From Pontibacter anaerobius (GTDB lineage: Bacteria; Bacteroidota; Bacteroidia; Cytophagales; Hymenobacteraceae): a stretch of DNA of 64,000 nucleotides. A program made the position numbers and the translations under genes. The stretch is from the NCBI RefSeq assembly GCF_026241195.1, contig NZ_JAPFQO010000003.1, forward strand, positions 372,001 through 436,000, in the 5' to 3' direction. Below, piece by piece: positions 1-9,059 of the stretch. Below the pieces are notes generated by a model, which saw only the letters and a list, made by a program, of their open reading frames with translations, was not told the DNA's origin and did no database searches. Every line of letters begins with the position of its first letter. Position 1 is the stretch's first letter.

Positions 1-20
1 TTACGCTACTACACCTTACT

Positions 21-1250
21 ATGAGCCAGAGCCTCACCCTTAGCCACCCCACCGGTAAATTGAATGGAAGTATAAAACTGCCGGCTTCCAAAAGCGAGGC
101 CAACCGTGCCCTCATCATTGCGGCGCTGTCGGGACAGGAGTCGCAGCTGCACAACCTTTCCGAAGCCAACGATACCCAACTGTTGCAGCGCCTGCTGCAG
201 AGCGATGCCGAAACCATAGATGCCGAGGACGCCGGCACGGTGATGCGCTTCCTGACCGCCTATTACGCCGTTACCGGCCAGAAAAAGACGCTTACAGGCA
301 CGGACCGCATGTGCCAGCGGCCCATTAAAATTCTGGTGGAGGCGCTGCGGAAGTTAGGTGCAAATATAGATTACCTGGGAGAGGAGGGGTATCCACCTTT
401 AAAAATCAATGGTTTTACGGGCACCGGCCAAAAGCACCTGAAAGTCCGCAGCGACATCAGCAGCCAGTATATCTCGGCTTTGCTCATGATTGCGCCCCTG
501 CTGCCAGAGGGGCTGGAGCTGGAACTGGAAGGCAAAATCGGATCGCGGCCATACATTGAGATGACGCTCTCGCTGATGCAGCACTTTGGCGTAAGAGCTG
601 ATTTCTCCGGAAACACCATCTCTGTAAAGCCCCAAAAGTATACATGCGCAGCGTTTACGGTAGAGTCCGACTGGTCGGCGGCGAGCTATTGGTACAGTCT
701 GGTGGCGCTGGCAAATGAGGCGGAAATCACCCTGCTGGGCCTGAAAGAGCAATCGTTTCAGGGCGACCGGGCCATTGCGGACATTATGTACCGGCTGGGC
801 GTGTACACCGAGTTTACCGCAGAGGGGGTTCGGCTACTGAAAAAGGAGCACGAGCGGCACATTTCGTTAGACTTCTCGGATTGTCCGGACCTGGCGCAGA
901 CCGTGGTGGCTTTGTGTGCCGGCATTGGTGTAACCGTGGATATGACGGGGCTGGAAAGCTTGCGCATAAAAGAAACAGACCGCATTCAGGCCCTTCAGAT
1001 TGAGGTGCTAAGTATGAATTCGTCGCTGCGGGAGGTTACGCCGGGTGTTTTCCGCCTGGAGCCTGACATCCTCCAGAAAAAGCAACTGAGTTTCCGCACG
1101 TACCAGGATCACCGCATGGCCATGGCCTTTGCCCCGCTTGCCCTGCTGCAACCCGTGGAGATTCAGGAGCCGGGCGTGGTGCGCAAATCCTACCCAAGGT
1201 TTTGGGAGGACCTGGAGAAGGTGGGTTTTGAGATAAAGTATAAAATATAA
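21..1250 (+). CDS. aroA: 3-phosphoshikimate 1-carboxyvinyltransferase (EPSP synthase)
   Basis: Transfers the enolpyruvyl group of PEP to shikimate 3-phosphate in the cytoplasmic shikimate pathway. The 409-aa product is slightly shorter than the usual 420-430. Visible in order are LPASKSEANRALI at residues 20-32 (substrate-binding Lys and Ser), GTVMRFL at about 72, DCPDLAQT at about 287, RIKETDRI at about 315 and YQDHRMAMAFAP at about 361, the last being a family signature. The ATG lies 20 bases inside the window, so the gene looks complete, but its promoter is outside. A hypothetical gene follows 14 bases downstream. The spacer between them carries two copies of the recurrent AGTATA motif. 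Confidence 0.96.
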   Translation: MSQSLTLSHPTGKLNGSIKLPASKSEANRALIIAALSGQESQLHNLSEANDTQLLQRLLQSDAETIDAEDAGTVMRFLTAYYAVTGQKKTLTGTDRMCQRPIKILVEALRKLGANIDYLGEEGYPPLKINGFTGTGQKHLKVRSDISSQYISALLMIAPLLPEGLELELEGKIGSRPYIEMTLSLMQHFGVRADFSGNTISVKPQKYTCAAFTVESDWSAASYWYSLVALANEAEITLLGLKEQSFQGDRAIADIMYRLGVYTEFTAEGVRLLKKEHERHISLDFSDCPDLAQTVVALCAGIGVTVDMTGLESLRIKETDRIQALQIEVLSMNSSLREVTPGVFRLEPDILQKKQLSFRTYQDHRMAMAFAPLALLQPVEIQEPGVVRKSYPRFWEDLEKVGFEIKYKI

Positions 1251-1264
1251 AGTATAGCCGGCTT

Positions 1265-1789
1265 ATGCAGGAGCGGAAATTATACGGAGACGCCAGACTT
1301 ATAAAAGAGCGCCTGAACGAGATGCAGCTGATGGAAGAGGCGGCAGGCGGCTGGGCGGCTGTGTACAAGGATGCCGCTGCGGGCAGGTTCTGGATGAAGT
1401 GCTACACCACAGCCGGCGAGCAGTCTGACGGTGGCTACGAGCTGCTTATCAAATTGCCTCTGCCTTCCACAGGCGAGTTGATTGCTGCCGCGCTAGATTC
1501 CCCGTTTGAGGATGAGGCCGTGGCTGCTGTAATGCGGTTACTGGAGGAGGAGGCCGTGGAGAAAAAGGATTTTCGGGAGCAGCTGCTGCAGCAACTGGAG
1601 GCACCGGACCTGGCAAGTATAACCGATGAACAGAAGCAGCGGCTCCGGAAGATCATCACGCTTACTTCTTTAGCAGACCCTATGAACAAACGGGAGGTGA
1701 AAGGCAAGACCGCTGAAGAGGTGGAGGCAGACGCCGCATACTTCGAGGCGGTGTCGGAGCGGGCGCGAAAGCTGCTCCGGAAGTTGTAA
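1265..1789 (+). CDS. Hypothetical protein, probably co-transcribed with aroA
   Basis: I do not recognise this 174-aa protein. It is soluble: no signal peptide and no membrane segment. The N-terminal half mixes charged helices with a strand-rich stretch (residues about 28-65). The C-terminal half is rich in Glu, Lys, Leu and Ala and looks helical, with a short LTSLADPMNKREV segment near residue 135. It starts 14 bases after aroA on the same strand, so it probably shares its transcript. The long uninterrupted frame with normal codon use supports a real gene. No function is proposed. Confidence 0.75.
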   Translation: MQERKLYGDARLIKERLNEMQLMEEAAGGWAAVYKDAAAGRFWMKCYTTAGEQSDGGYELLIKLPLPSTGELIAAALDSPFEDEAVAAVMRLLEEEAVEKKDFREQLLQQLEAPDLASITDEQKQRLRKIITLTSLADPMNKREVKGKTAEEVEADAAYFEAVSERARKLLRKL

Positions 1790-1797
1790 CCTTAGTT

Positions 1798-2174
1798 CTG
1801 CCGCAAGTTTAGCGATAGCGCAAATGTGGGTATGCATGATGCAAGATTTCGACTTTCTTTCTGTGAAGCAGAAAAACAGGTAGTAGGTATAAGTATAAGG
1901 CAGTTGCAGGTGTTGTCTCGCTGTAGCGGATTTGTAACCACAGCTGTTCCGGATTTGCAATCCGGAACTCGGCTAGTAGCGGATTTGTAATCCGCGAGCT
2001 TGCTAGTAGCTGTTGCCTTTGCTACTGAAGATTACAAATCCGCTACAGCTGTGTATCCTCAAGCAAGCATAAGTATAGAGCTAATGCCGCTGCAGGTTTT
2101 GCTTTTGCAAAGCAAAGAAGCTGAAAGCTTCTGCCATGTACAACCACATTTCGCTATCGCTAAACTTGCGGCAG
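1798..2174. repeat. 377-base imperfect palindromic element with nested hairpins (REP/MITE-like)
   Basis: Bases 1798-1829 (CTGCCGCAAGTTTAGCGATAG...) recur in reverse complement at 2142-2173 with a one-base indel, giving terminal inverted repeats of about 32 bases. Inside lie smaller palindromes: TTCCGGATT-TGC-AATCCGGAA at 1947-1967, GCGGATT-TGT-AATCCGC at 1979-1995, and a TGTAGCGGATTTGTAA arm at 1922-1937 pairing with 2032-2047. Further imperfect complementarity runs between the arms. It fills the space between two convergent genes and has no convincing coding frame. No target-site duplication was found. The same core hairpin type recurs at 18091-18204. Confidence 0.75.
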
Positions 2175-2188
2175 TGCCAGATTTATAC

Positions 2189-2986
2189 TTATACCTCTAA
2201 CTCCCGCTTCACCTCCTCTACTACCTGCTGCAGGTAAGCAGGTGCTTTTACCAGTCTGCTGCCGTACCAGCTGAACATCTCGCCATCCACCACTTTTATA
2301 CTTGCCTGCGGGCACAGCTCCTGAAATTCCTGTATATGCTTCTCCTTAAAAGGATAGGGCTCCGAGGATAGAAGTATAAGCTGCGGAGCAGCCTGCTGCA
2401 GCTGTTCCGGCGAAATCTCGGGGTAGCGCTCCAGATCAGCGAAGACATTGGAAAACCCGCAGCGGCCCAGCATATGATCGATGATGTTGTGGCTGCCTAC
2501 GGCCATGTAAGGATTGCGCCAGATGAAATAAGACGTTTTTATACCTGGCTGCATCGGCTGCAGCTGCTCAAAACCAGCTTTTATACGTTGCTCCAGTTCT
2601 GCGGCTATGGCCTCGGTGCCGGTTAGCTGCCCCACCTGCTGCAGCATCTGCAGCGCATCCGCCAAAGTATAAATATCGCTCATCCATACCTTATACTTTG
2701 CCTGTAAAGCTTCAATGCCCTCCTTATAGTTCTCTTCTTTGTTGCCGATAATCAGGTCTGGCTGCAGTTCATCGATCTTATCGAAATGGAAATTCTTGGT
2801 GCCGCCGATCTTTACCTTTTGCTTTACCTGCTCTTTTGGGTGGATACAGAATTTGGTAACCCCTACAATCTTATCGGCTAAGCCAAGGTCAAATAAAAGC
2901 TCGGTTTGGGAAGGCACTAAAGAGACGATGCGCTGCGGGGGATGCGGCAGCATAATCTGGTGGCCCATTTGGTCAGTAAAAGTCAC
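2189..2986 (-). CDS. BtuF/TroA-like helical-backbone metal (cobalamin/siderophore) receptor protein, no signal peptide
   Basis: The 265-aa protein matches the periplasmic-binding-protein fold used by ABC importers of cobalamin, haem and iron-siderophores. The N-terminal PQRIVSLVPSQTELLFDLGL, then IVGVTKFC, DELQPDLIIGNKEEN at about 72-86, and LLSSEPYPFKEKH near 208 are typical of this family. Unusually it begins directly at MTFTDQMGH with no signal peptide or lipobox, so it is predicted cytoplasmic. Similar signal-less homologues exist in Bacteroidota. No permease or ATPase gene is adjacent. A role as a cytoplasmic cobalamin or metal binder is inference. Confidence 0.8.
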   Translation of the reverse strand: MTFTDQMGHQIMLPHPPQRIVSLVPSQTELLFDLGLADKIVGVTKFCIHPKEQVKQKVKIGGTKNFHFDKIDELQPDLIIGNKEENYKEGIEALQAKYKVWMSDIYTLADALQMLQQVGQLTGTEAIAAELEQRIKAGFEQLQPMQPGIKTSYFIWRNPYMAVGSHNIIDHMLGRCGFSNVFADLERYPEISPEQLQQAAPQLILLSSEPYPFKEKHIQEFQELCPQASIKVVDGEMFSWYGSRLVKAPAYLQQVVEEVKRELEV

Positions 2987-3039
2987 GGAGATAAAAGTAT
3001 AAATGGTTTTAAGCTATCTGAACATACGCAGGACCGGGC

Positions 3040-3084
3040 AGAAAAACAAAAACCTCACAGGCCAATGGTTGGCACTGCGAGGTT
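3040..3084 (-). terminator. Rho-independent terminator of the M42 peptidase gene
   Basis: On the minus strand AACCTC-GCAGTGCCAA pairs with TTGGCCTGT-GAGGTT around a CCA loop and is followed by TTTGTTTTT. It lies about 30 bases beyond the stop codon of the peptidase gene. Confidence 0.75.
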
Positions 3085-3112
3085 CTATATACTCGGCTAA
3101 AAGTATGAAATC

Positions 3113-4183
3113 TTAGGTCAGGTAGCGGAAATCCTGCTTGTCCTGAATTTTAAGTATCGTTTCGTAGATCATCTTGATCACATTGTCCACATCGTCTTTG
3201 TGCACGGTCTCCACAGTGGTGTGCATGTACTTCAGCGGCAGCGAGATAAGGGCAGAGGCCACGCCGGCATTGGAGTAGGCAAAGGCATCTGTATCGGTGC
3301 CGGTAGCACGTGAAACAGCCGAGCGCTGGAACGGAATCTCTTTTTCCTGCGCCGTGCGGATGATCAGGTCGCGGAGGTTGTTCTGTACGGCCGGGCCATA
3401 GGCGATCACCGGACCTTTGCCGCAGTGGATGTCGCCGCTGTTCTTCTTGTCATACATCGGTGACTGCGTATCATGGGTAACATCGGTGATGATCGCTACA
3501 TTGGGCTTAATGCGGTGCGCAATCATCTCGGCACCACGCAAGCCTATCTCTTCCTGCACAGAGTTAACAATGTACAGGCCGAACGGCAACTGCTGGCCTT
3601 CCTCCTTTAAGCGGCGTGCCACCTCGGCAATCATAAAGCCACCGATGCGGTTATCCAGCGCGCGACCCACGTAGTAGCGGTCGTTCATTACGGTAAACTC
3701 ATCCTCGAAGGTAGCTACGCAGCCCACGTGTATACCCATTTTCTCCACTTCCTCGCGGTTGCTGGCGCCGCAGTCCAGGAACACGGTCTCAATGGTTGGG
3801 GCCTTGTCGTTCTCCACCTTACGCACGTGTATGGCCGGCCACCCGAAAACAGCTTTCACAACACCTTTGGCAGTATAAATGTTCACGCGCTTGGATGGCG
3901 CTATCAGCGCATCGGAGCCGCCGTTGCGCTTCAGGTAAATGTAACCCTCTGGCGTTATGTAGTTTACAAACCATGAGATCTCGTCGGCATGGGCCTCAAT
4001 CACCACTTTATACTCTGCCTCCGGGTTGATAACGCCTACTACGGTGCCGTAAGTATCTACAAGATATTCGTCAATGTATGGCTTCATGTACTCCAGCCAC
4101 AGTTTCTGGCCCTCCGACTCAAAGCCGGTAGGGGAGGAGTTATTCAGGTATTTCTGCAGAAAATCAAAAGATTCTTGTCTCAT
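3113..4183 (-). CDS. M42 family metallopeptidase (glutamyl/deblocking aminopeptidase type)
   Basis: A cytoplasmic di-metal aminopeptidase of the tetrahedral TET/PepA type. Metal and catalytic motifs visible in order are EAHADEISWFV, ALDNRIGGFM, VQEEIGLRGAEM, ITDVTHDTQSP and the C-terminal HTTVETVH. The open frame extends upstream to an ATG ending at 4237, with a further ATG at 4222. I chose MRQESFDFLQ at 4183 because family members start just before the SPTGFE segment. The upstream Thr-rich extension would be atypical, though the 4222 start cannot be excluded. It is transcribed alone, with a terminator downstream and a TACTTTTG element upstream. Confidence 0.9.
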   Translation of the reverse strand: MRQESFDFLQKYLNNSSPTGFESEGQKLWLEYMKPYIDEYLVDTYGTVVGVINPEAEYKVVIEAHADEISWFVNYITPEGYIYLKRNGGSDALIAPSKRVNIYTAKGVVKAVFGWPAIHVRKVENDKAPTIETVFLDCGASNREEVEKMGIHVGCVATFEDEFTVMNDRYYVGRALDNRIGGFMIAEVARRLKEEGQQLPFGLYIVNSVQEEIGLRGAEMIAHRIKPNVAIITDVTHDTQSPMYDKKNSGDIHCGKGPVIAYGPAVQNNLRDLIIRTAQEKEIPFQRSAVSRATGTDTDAFAYSNAGVASALISLPLKYMHTTVETVHKDDVDNVIKMIYETILKIQDKQDFRYLT

Positions 4184-4264
4184 GTGTAAGGTGGTGGTTG
4201 TTAAGTTAGCGTTTGATTTCATATTAGGCCCGTGCATCTTTAAAACTCACCCCTGCACACAGGC

Positions 4265-4272
4265 CAAAAGTA
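4265..4272 (-). promoter_or_regulatory. Candidate -7 element (TACTTTTG) for the M42 peptidase
   Basis: On the minus strand the octamer fits the Bacteroidota -7 consensus TAnnTTTG, about 30 bases before the most upstream ATG. No good TTTG is seen at the -33 position, so this is tentative. Confidence 0.4.
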
Positions 4273-4287
4273 TACTATAAGCTTTAA

Positions 4288-5847
4288 TTATAACGGAATG
4301 TTTCCGTGCTTCTTGCGTGGCAGCGTTACTGCCTTGTTTTCCAGCATCTTAAATGCCTTTATCAATTTAGCCCTGGTCTCTGATGGCATGATCACCTCGT
4401 CGATAAAGCCACGGTGGGCGGCACGATAAGGCGTGGCGAATTTCTCCTTATACTCCTGCACCTTCTCGGCCAGTTTTGCCTCCGGGTCCTCGGCGGTGGC
4501 GATCTCACGCTTAAAGATGATCTCGGCAGCGCCCTGCGCGCCCATTACGGCGATCTCGGCGGTTGGCCAGGCAAAGTTCATGTCGGCGCCGATGTGCTTG
4601 GAGTTCATCACGTCGTAAGCACCGCCGTAAGCCTTACGGGTAATCACCGTGATGCGCGGAACCGTGGCCTCGCAGAAGGCATATAGCAGCTTGGCACCGT
4701 TGGTAATGATGCCGCGCCACTCCTGGTCGGTGCCCGGCAGGAAGCCCGGAACATCTTCCAGCACCAGCAGCGGCACGTTAAAGCTGTCGCAGAAGCGCAC
4801 AAAGCGGGCGGCCTTGGTGCTGGCGTTAATGTCGAGCACACCGGCGAGCACGGCTGGCTGGTTCCCCACAATGCCTATACTTCTGCCACCCAATCGGGCA
4901 AAGCCCACCACAATATTATCTCCGAAGTTTTTGTGCACCTCAAAGAAGGAGTCTGCATCTATAATGCCCTCTATCACCTCACGGATGTCGTAAGGTTGGT
5001 TCGGGTTCTCCGGTATGATGGAATCGAGTACGTGGCGTGTTTCGTCGGCCTGCGGCTCGTATGGCAGCGATGGTGGCAGCTCCTCGCAGTTCTGCGGAAT
5101 GTAGCTGAGCAGTTTTTTGATGTAGGTGATGCACTCTACCTCGTTGGCGCAGGAGAAGTGCGTTACGCCGCTCTTGGTGCTGTGGGTGCTGGCGCCGCCC
5201 AGTTCCTCAGAGGTTACGTTCTCGTGCGTTACCGTTTTTACCACGTTTGGTCCGGTCACGAACATATAAGACGTGTCCTCCACCATCATGATAAAATCGG
5301 TGATGGCCGGGGAGTATACGGCACCGCCAGCGCATGGGCCCATGATGGCTGAAATTTGTGGGATAACGCCGGAGGCCAGCGTGTTGCGGTAGAAAATATC
5401 GGCATAGCCACCCAACGACACCACACCCTCCTGGATCCGCGCGCCGCCGGAGTCATTCAGGCCGATAACCGGGGCTCCGTTCTTCATCGCCAGCTCCATG
5501 ATCTTTACGATCTTCTCGGCGTGTGTCTCAGAGAGCGAACCGCCCAACACGGTAAAGTCTTGGGAGAAAACATACACCAGGCGGCCGTTGATGGTGCCGT
5601 AGCCGGTTACCACGCCATCGCCCAGGAAGTACTGCTTGTCCAGGCCGAAGTCCTTGGAGCGGTGCATCACAAACTTACCGATCTCCTCAAACGAGCCTTC
5701 ATCCATCAGCAGGTGTATACGCTCACGGGCGGTTAACTTGCCTTTTTTATGCTGTGCTTCAATTCTTTCCTTTCCACCGCCAAGTAAGGCTTCGGCATTT
5801 TTGCGCTCAAGGGTTTCTATCTGGGCCTGTCTGGTTTCTCCTGCCAT
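4288..5847 (-). CDS. pccB: Acyl-CoA carboxylase carboxyltransferase (beta) subunit, propionyl-CoA type
   Basis: The 519-aa protein is the carboxyltransferase subunit of a biotin-dependent acyl-CoA carboxylase. It moves CO2 from biotin to propionyl-CoA, giving methylmalonyl-CoA, in the cytoplasm. N-terminal crotonase-like half: [29 protein letters not shown] (oxyanion region) and [15 protein letters not shown]-terminal half: [37 protein letters not shown] and an ending KKHGNIPL, all typical. Length is normal. No biotin carboxylase or biotin-carrier gene is in the window, so its partner is encoded elsewhere. Methylmalonyl-CoA decarboxylase alpha subunit is the closest alternative. Confidence 0.93.
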   Translation of the reverse strand: MAGETRQAQIETLERKNAEALLGGGKERIEAQHKKGKLTARERIHLLMDEGSFEEIGKFVMHRSKDFGLDKQYFLGDGVVTGYGTINGRLVYVFSQDFTVLGGSLSETHAEKIVKIMELAMKNGAPVIGLNDSGGARIQEGVVSLGGYADIFYRNTLASGVIPQISAIMGPCAGGAVYSPAITDFIMMVEDTSYMFVTGPNVVKTVTHENVTSEELGGASTHSTKSGVTHFSCANEVECITYIKKLLSYIPQNCEELPPSLPYEPQADETRHVLDSIIPENPNQPYDIREVIEGIIDADSFFEVHKNFGDNIVVGFARLGGRSIGIVGNQPAVLAGVLDINASTKAARFVRFCDSFNVPLLVLEDVPGFLPGTDQEWRGIITNGAKLLYAFCEATVPRITVITRKAYGGAYDVMNSKHIGADMNFAWPTAEIAVMGAQGAAEIIFKREIATAEDPEAKLAEKVQEYKEKFATPYRAAHRGFIDEVIMPSETRAKLIKAFKMLENKAVTLPRKKHGNIPL

Positions 5848-5890
5848 GTTATGGATATAAATGTATGTACAGTTCTTAGGTTAGTTTCCT

Positions 5891-5898
5891 CAAATTTA
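5891..5898 (-). promoter_or_regulatory. Candidate -7 element (TAAATTTG) for pccB
   Basis: On the minus strand TAAATTTG fits TAnnTTTG about 45 bases before the pccB ATG. The expected -33 TTTG is not obvious. The rest of the pccB-mltG spacer (5848-6201) shows nothing else recognisable. Confidence 0.35.
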
Positions 5899-6135
5899 TA
5901 AACTCTGTCGCTAATTATGGTACAGTTGTAGCATTTTTTGGATACAGGGTTGATGATGTCGTAACATCGCCCGGGCAGGTAGAAGATATTGGGTTTCCGG
6001 GATGCGGTAGAAAAAGCGCTGCCAGTGTGCTCAGAAGTATAAACTTAGGTTGTCGGGCTTGTACTTGCAGCCACCCCGGATAGGGTATAAAAGGCAATTT
6101 CTGTCACTCTCGTTCTTAATTAACTGCAGATGTGC

Positions 6136-6143
6136 TATTTTTG
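6136..6143 (+). promoter_or_regulatory. Candidate -7 element (TATTTTTG) for mltG
   Basis: TATTTTTG fits the Bacteroidota TAnnTTTG consensus and lies 58 bases before the chosen mltG ATG. Only a weak TTCTT is seen at the -33 position. Confidence 0.4.
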
Positions 6144-6201
6144 GGGCCTTGAAAAGATGGTAGCGGAACCTAAACCCTGTTCCGAGCCTTTTATGTACAT
6201 T

Positions 6202-7275
6202 ATGGCCAACGAAGTCAATAACCCAGTAAAAAGAAAGCGAAAAGAGAAGAGCAAGCTGGTGCCCAGCCTGATCGTGCTGTTCCTGTTCCTGTTTGTGAGC
6301 TTCTCTTACTATGCTTACCAGATCGTGTACACGGCAAACGTGGATACGAAAGAGCGCGAAGTATACGTGCTCATCCCCACAGGAGCCACCTACGAGCAAG
6401 CCATGGACTCTGTGGAAGCCAGCGGCGTGATTATCGACAGGCTGTCGCTGCGCTTTATGTCCAAACTGATGGATTACGATAAGCTCGTGAAGCCAGGCCG
6501 CTACAAACTTGAAAACGGCTGGAACAACCGCCAGTTGATCGGGGTGCTGCGCCTGGGCCAGCAAATGCCGCTTAACCTCACCTTCAGCAATGTGCGCTTG
6601 CGCAGCCAGCTGGCCGAGAAACTGGCTACTGACCTGGAGGCAAGCGAGCAGGAGCTGGACAGCCTGCTCAACGACCCGGTATACCTGCAGACCTTGGGCT
6701 TCGACACGACTAACATCGTGAGCATGTTCATCCCGAACACCTATGAAGTATACTGGACCACCACGGCGCCGGAGCTTATGCAGCGCATGAAAACGGAGTA
6801 CGACAAGTTCTGGACAGATGAGCGCAAGGCTAAGGCGGAGCAACTGGGCCTGACGCCGCAGCAGGTGTCTACGCTGGCCTCTATTGTGCAAGCCGAAACA
6901 CTGAAAAGCGACGAGAAACCGCGTGTGGCCGGCGTTTACCTGAACCGCCTGCAGCGCGGCATGCTGCTGCAAGCCGACCCGACCGTGGTATTTGCCGTGC
7001 GTGACTTCACCATTCGTCGCGTGCTCAACAAGCACCTTACCCACGATTCTCCTTACAACACCTATAAGTATAAAGGCTTGCCACCGGGGCCTATTAACGT
7101 GCCGGTTATCTCCAGCATAGATGCGGTGCTGAACCCTGAGCAGCACAAGTATATATATTTCTGCGCCAAAGACGATTTCTCCGGTTACCATGCGTTTGCT
7201 TCTACGGTGGCTGAGCACCAGGCAAACGCCCGCCGTTTTCACCGTGCCCTGAACGAGCGCAACATTATGAAGTAG
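6202..7275 (+). CDS. mltG: Endolytic murein transglycosylase MltG (YceG-like)
   Basis: An inner-membrane lytic transglycosylase that cuts nascent peptidoglycan glycan strands. After a basic cytoplasmic tail (KRKRKEKSK) comes one transmembrane segment at about residues 20-42 (VPSLIVLFLFLFVSFSYYAY), then the periplasmic YceG domain. Signatures include ASIVQAETLKSDEKPRVAGVY with the catalytic Glu (EAE/QAET type), LQADPTVVFA, SPYNTYKYKGLPPGPI and FCAKDDFSGYHAF. The frame is open 24 codons further upstream, but ATG 6202 places a normal cytoplasmic tail before the membrane segment and lies after the candidate -7 element. It is a monocistronic unit. Confidence 0.95.
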   Translation: MANEVNNPVKRKRKEKSKLVPSLIVLFLFLFVSFSYYAYQIVYTANVDTKEREVYVLIPTGATYEQAMDSVEASGVIIDRLSLRFMSKLMDYDKLVKPGRYKLENGWNNRQLIGVLRLGQQMPLNLTFSNVRLRSQLAEKLATDLEASEQELDSLLNDPVYLQTLGFDTTNIVSMFIPNTYEVYWTTTAPELMQRMKTEYDKFWTDERKAKAEQLGLTPQQVSTLASIVQAETLKSDEKPRVAGVYLNRLQRGMLLQADPTVVFAVRDFTIRRVLNKHLTHDSPYNTYKYKGLPPGPINVPVISSIDAVLNPEQHKYIYFCAKDDFSGYHAFASTVAEHQANARRFHRALNERNIMK

Positions 7276-7441
7276 AGTTGTTTGTTGTTCCTTACCCGTA
7301 TCAGCAGTATGGGCATAATTTGAAAATATAGGGAGCGGGAGTATAGTAAAGTATAATTTGGCCGGACCGACAGCTTGACGGAAAATTCGTTATACTTAAC
7401 TTGTCTTTCGTCGTAATATCCGCCAATAACCAGCAACTAAG

Positions 7442-7852
7442 ATGTTCGAATCAGAAGTACAGATACGTGTGCGTTACGCCGAAACCGATCAGATGGGCTA
7501 TGTATACCATGGTAACTACGCCGCCTACTATGAGGTGACGCGCACCGAGGTATTCCGCCGGCTGGGCATAGAGTACAAGGAGATGGAGGCGACCGGCACC
7601 ATGATGCCGGTGCTGGAGCTGAAGAGCAAGTTTATCCGCCCGGCAAAGTATGACGACCTGCTTACCATAAAACTGCTCTTGAAAAGCAAACCGCATGGTA
7701 CACGTATAAAGTTTGAGTACGAGGTGTACAATGAGGAGGGCACGCTGCTAACCCTGGGTGAGACCCTGATGGTGTTCGTGGATATGAAGACCGGCCGCCC
7801 CACAGAGGTGCCCGCCCTCATCCACGGTAAGTTAGACGAGTATTTTAGTTAA
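7442..7852 (+). CDS. YbgC/FadM-type acyl-CoA thioesterase (hotdog fold)
   Basis: A 136-aa hotdog thioesterase that hydrolyses acyl-CoA or acyl-ACP esters in the cytoplasm. The active-site signature YAETDQMGYVYHGNYAAYYE at residues 12-31 holds the catalytic Asp and the HGNY motif typical of 4-hydroxybenzoyl-CoA thioesterase/YbgC proteins. Length is standard. Its stop codon overlaps the ATG of the next membrane-protein gene by one base (TAATG), so the two are translationally coupled. The physiological substrate cannot be read from sequence. Confidence 0.92.
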   Translation: MFESEVQIRVRYAETDQMGYVYHGNYAAYYEVTRTEVFRRLGIEYKEMEATGTMMPVLELKSKFIRPAKYDDLLTIKLLLKSKPHGTRIKFEYEVYNEEGTLLTLGETLMVFVDMKTGRPTEVPALIHGKLDEYFS

Positions 7853-8826
7853 TGAGGCTAAACCAGCAATACCTGAAGCGCCGCCGCGCCTACCGCCAAT
7901 TCATCGTTTTCCTGAAACGGTGGCGGTTCAACAATGGCAGGTCTTCGTTGTATGATGTGGCTGACGTGCTGATAGGGGAGTTGCGCCTGGATTCTATCAC
8001 CAAGCGGGCCTCGTACATGGCCTTTAACTTCACGCTGGCAACCTTCCCGACTATCATCTTCCTTTTTACGCTCATCCCATATATACCCAGCATTTTGTCG
8101 CTGGACCTGGGCGAGAGCATCCTCGACTTTATGGCCGACTTTATGCCCGGAGAGATGTATGCGGTGGCCTACGGCACGATTGAGGATATCGTAAATAAAC
8201 CGCGCGGGGGCCTTCTTTCCTTTGGTTTCCTGTTCGCGCTGGTGCTCTCTACCAACGGTATTATGTCGCTAATGGACGCTTTCGACAAGAAATACCATAC
8301 TTTCTACAAGCGCACTTACCTGCGTAAGCGGCTCATCGCAACCATACTTACCGCGGTGCTGAGCATGATTCTGCTCACGGCAGTGGCGGCGATCTTTTTT
8401 GGGCAGTGGATTTTGGATGTGTTGGTTTTCTATGAGGTTGTGACGGAGAGTTATACCTATACCTTACTGGTGGTGCTCAAGTATGTCGCCATTATTATGC
8501 TGTTCCTGCTGGCCACCTCGCTCATTTACTACTTTGTGCCAGCCATAGAGGACAAATGGCCATTCTTCTCGGCAGGTGCTGTGGTGGCTACCGGACTTAT
8601 CTTTCTGGTGTCGATGGGCTTCTCGCTCTACATCAGCGCTTTCGATACGTACAACAAGTTCTACGGTTCCATCGGCGCCCTCATCGGTCTGATGATCTGG
8701 CTTGATTTTGTATCCATGATCCTTATACTTGGTTTCGAGATAAACGTCAGCATTGACACCGTGACCAAACGATTGGTGCGTACGCCCACCACACACTCGG
8801 GCAAAATGGCGAAAGCGAAAGTATAG
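7852..8826 (+). CDS. YihY/BrkB family inner-membrane protein
   Basis: A 324-aa polytopic membrane protein of the YihY/virulence factor BrkB family (formerly annotated RNase BN). Hydrophobic segments are visible at about residues 62-82, 120-137, 160-188, 200-227, 236-265 and 270-297, giving the family's usual six helices. Typical motifs include ASYMAFNFTLATFPTIIF, STNGIMSLMDAFDKKY and FYGSIGALIGLMIWLDFVS. It overlaps the thioesterase gene by one base. The gene ends AAAGTATAG, one of many stop regions in the window built on the AGTATA motif. Function is unknown beyond an envelope or transport role. Confidence 0.9.
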   Translation: MRLNQQYLKRRRAYRQFIVFLKRWRFNNGRSSLYDVADVLIGELRLDSITKRASYMAFNFTLATFPTIIFLFTLIPYIPSILSLDLGESILDFMADFMPGEMYAVAYGTIEDIVNKPRGGLLSFGFLFALVLSTNGIMSLMDAFDKKYHTFYKRTYLRKRLIATILTAVLSMILLTAVAAIFFGQWILDVLVFYEVVTESYTYTLLVVLKYVAIIMLFLLATSLIYYFVPAIEDKWPFFSAGAVVATGLIFLVSMGFSLYISAFDTYNKFYGSIGALIGLMIWLDFVSMILILGFEINVSIDTVTKRLVRTPTTHSGKMAKAKV

Positions 8827-9013
8827 TTCTGATACAGCTTGCTTTGATGTATTCCCTATTTTTTTACCCTACAGGGAAGTATAAACGGAGGGAGAAGTAT
8901 GGTAAGCACACCGGCACGTGTTACTATCCTGCCGCAATAAATATTTTTTCTTGTGAGGATCAATGGGTTGAGAAACCTAGGGCACAAACCGGAGAAAAAT
9001 TTTGACGTATAGT

Positions 9014-9044
9014 TTTGATAATTCAGGGCAGTGCCCTACTTTTG
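9014..9044 (+). promoter_or_regulatory. Promoter of tRNA-Ser (TTTG-N19-TACTTTTG)
   Basis: TTTG at 9014-9017 and TACTTTTG at 9037-9044 are 19 bases apart, matching the Bacteroidota housekeeping promoter TTTG-N19-21-TAnnTTTG. The predicted transcription start falls a few bases before the tRNA at 9060. This is the best promoter match seen in the window. Confidence 0.75.
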
Positions 9045-9059
9045 TACACGAATTAAGAC

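Noticed and set aside
1947-1995. CRISPR-like repeats
   Set aside because: The repeated units are palindromic hairpins of variable arms with no regular spacers, and no cas genes are present.
2000-2200. Short frame inside the palindromic element
   Set aside because: It lies in repeat DNA, runs into the next gene's 3-prime end, and encodes nothing recognisable.
6031-7242. Long minus-strand open frame opposite mltG
   Set aside because: It is a shadow of mltG. Its translation is rich in His, Val, Gln and Arg with no domain, while the plus strand has clear MltG motifs.
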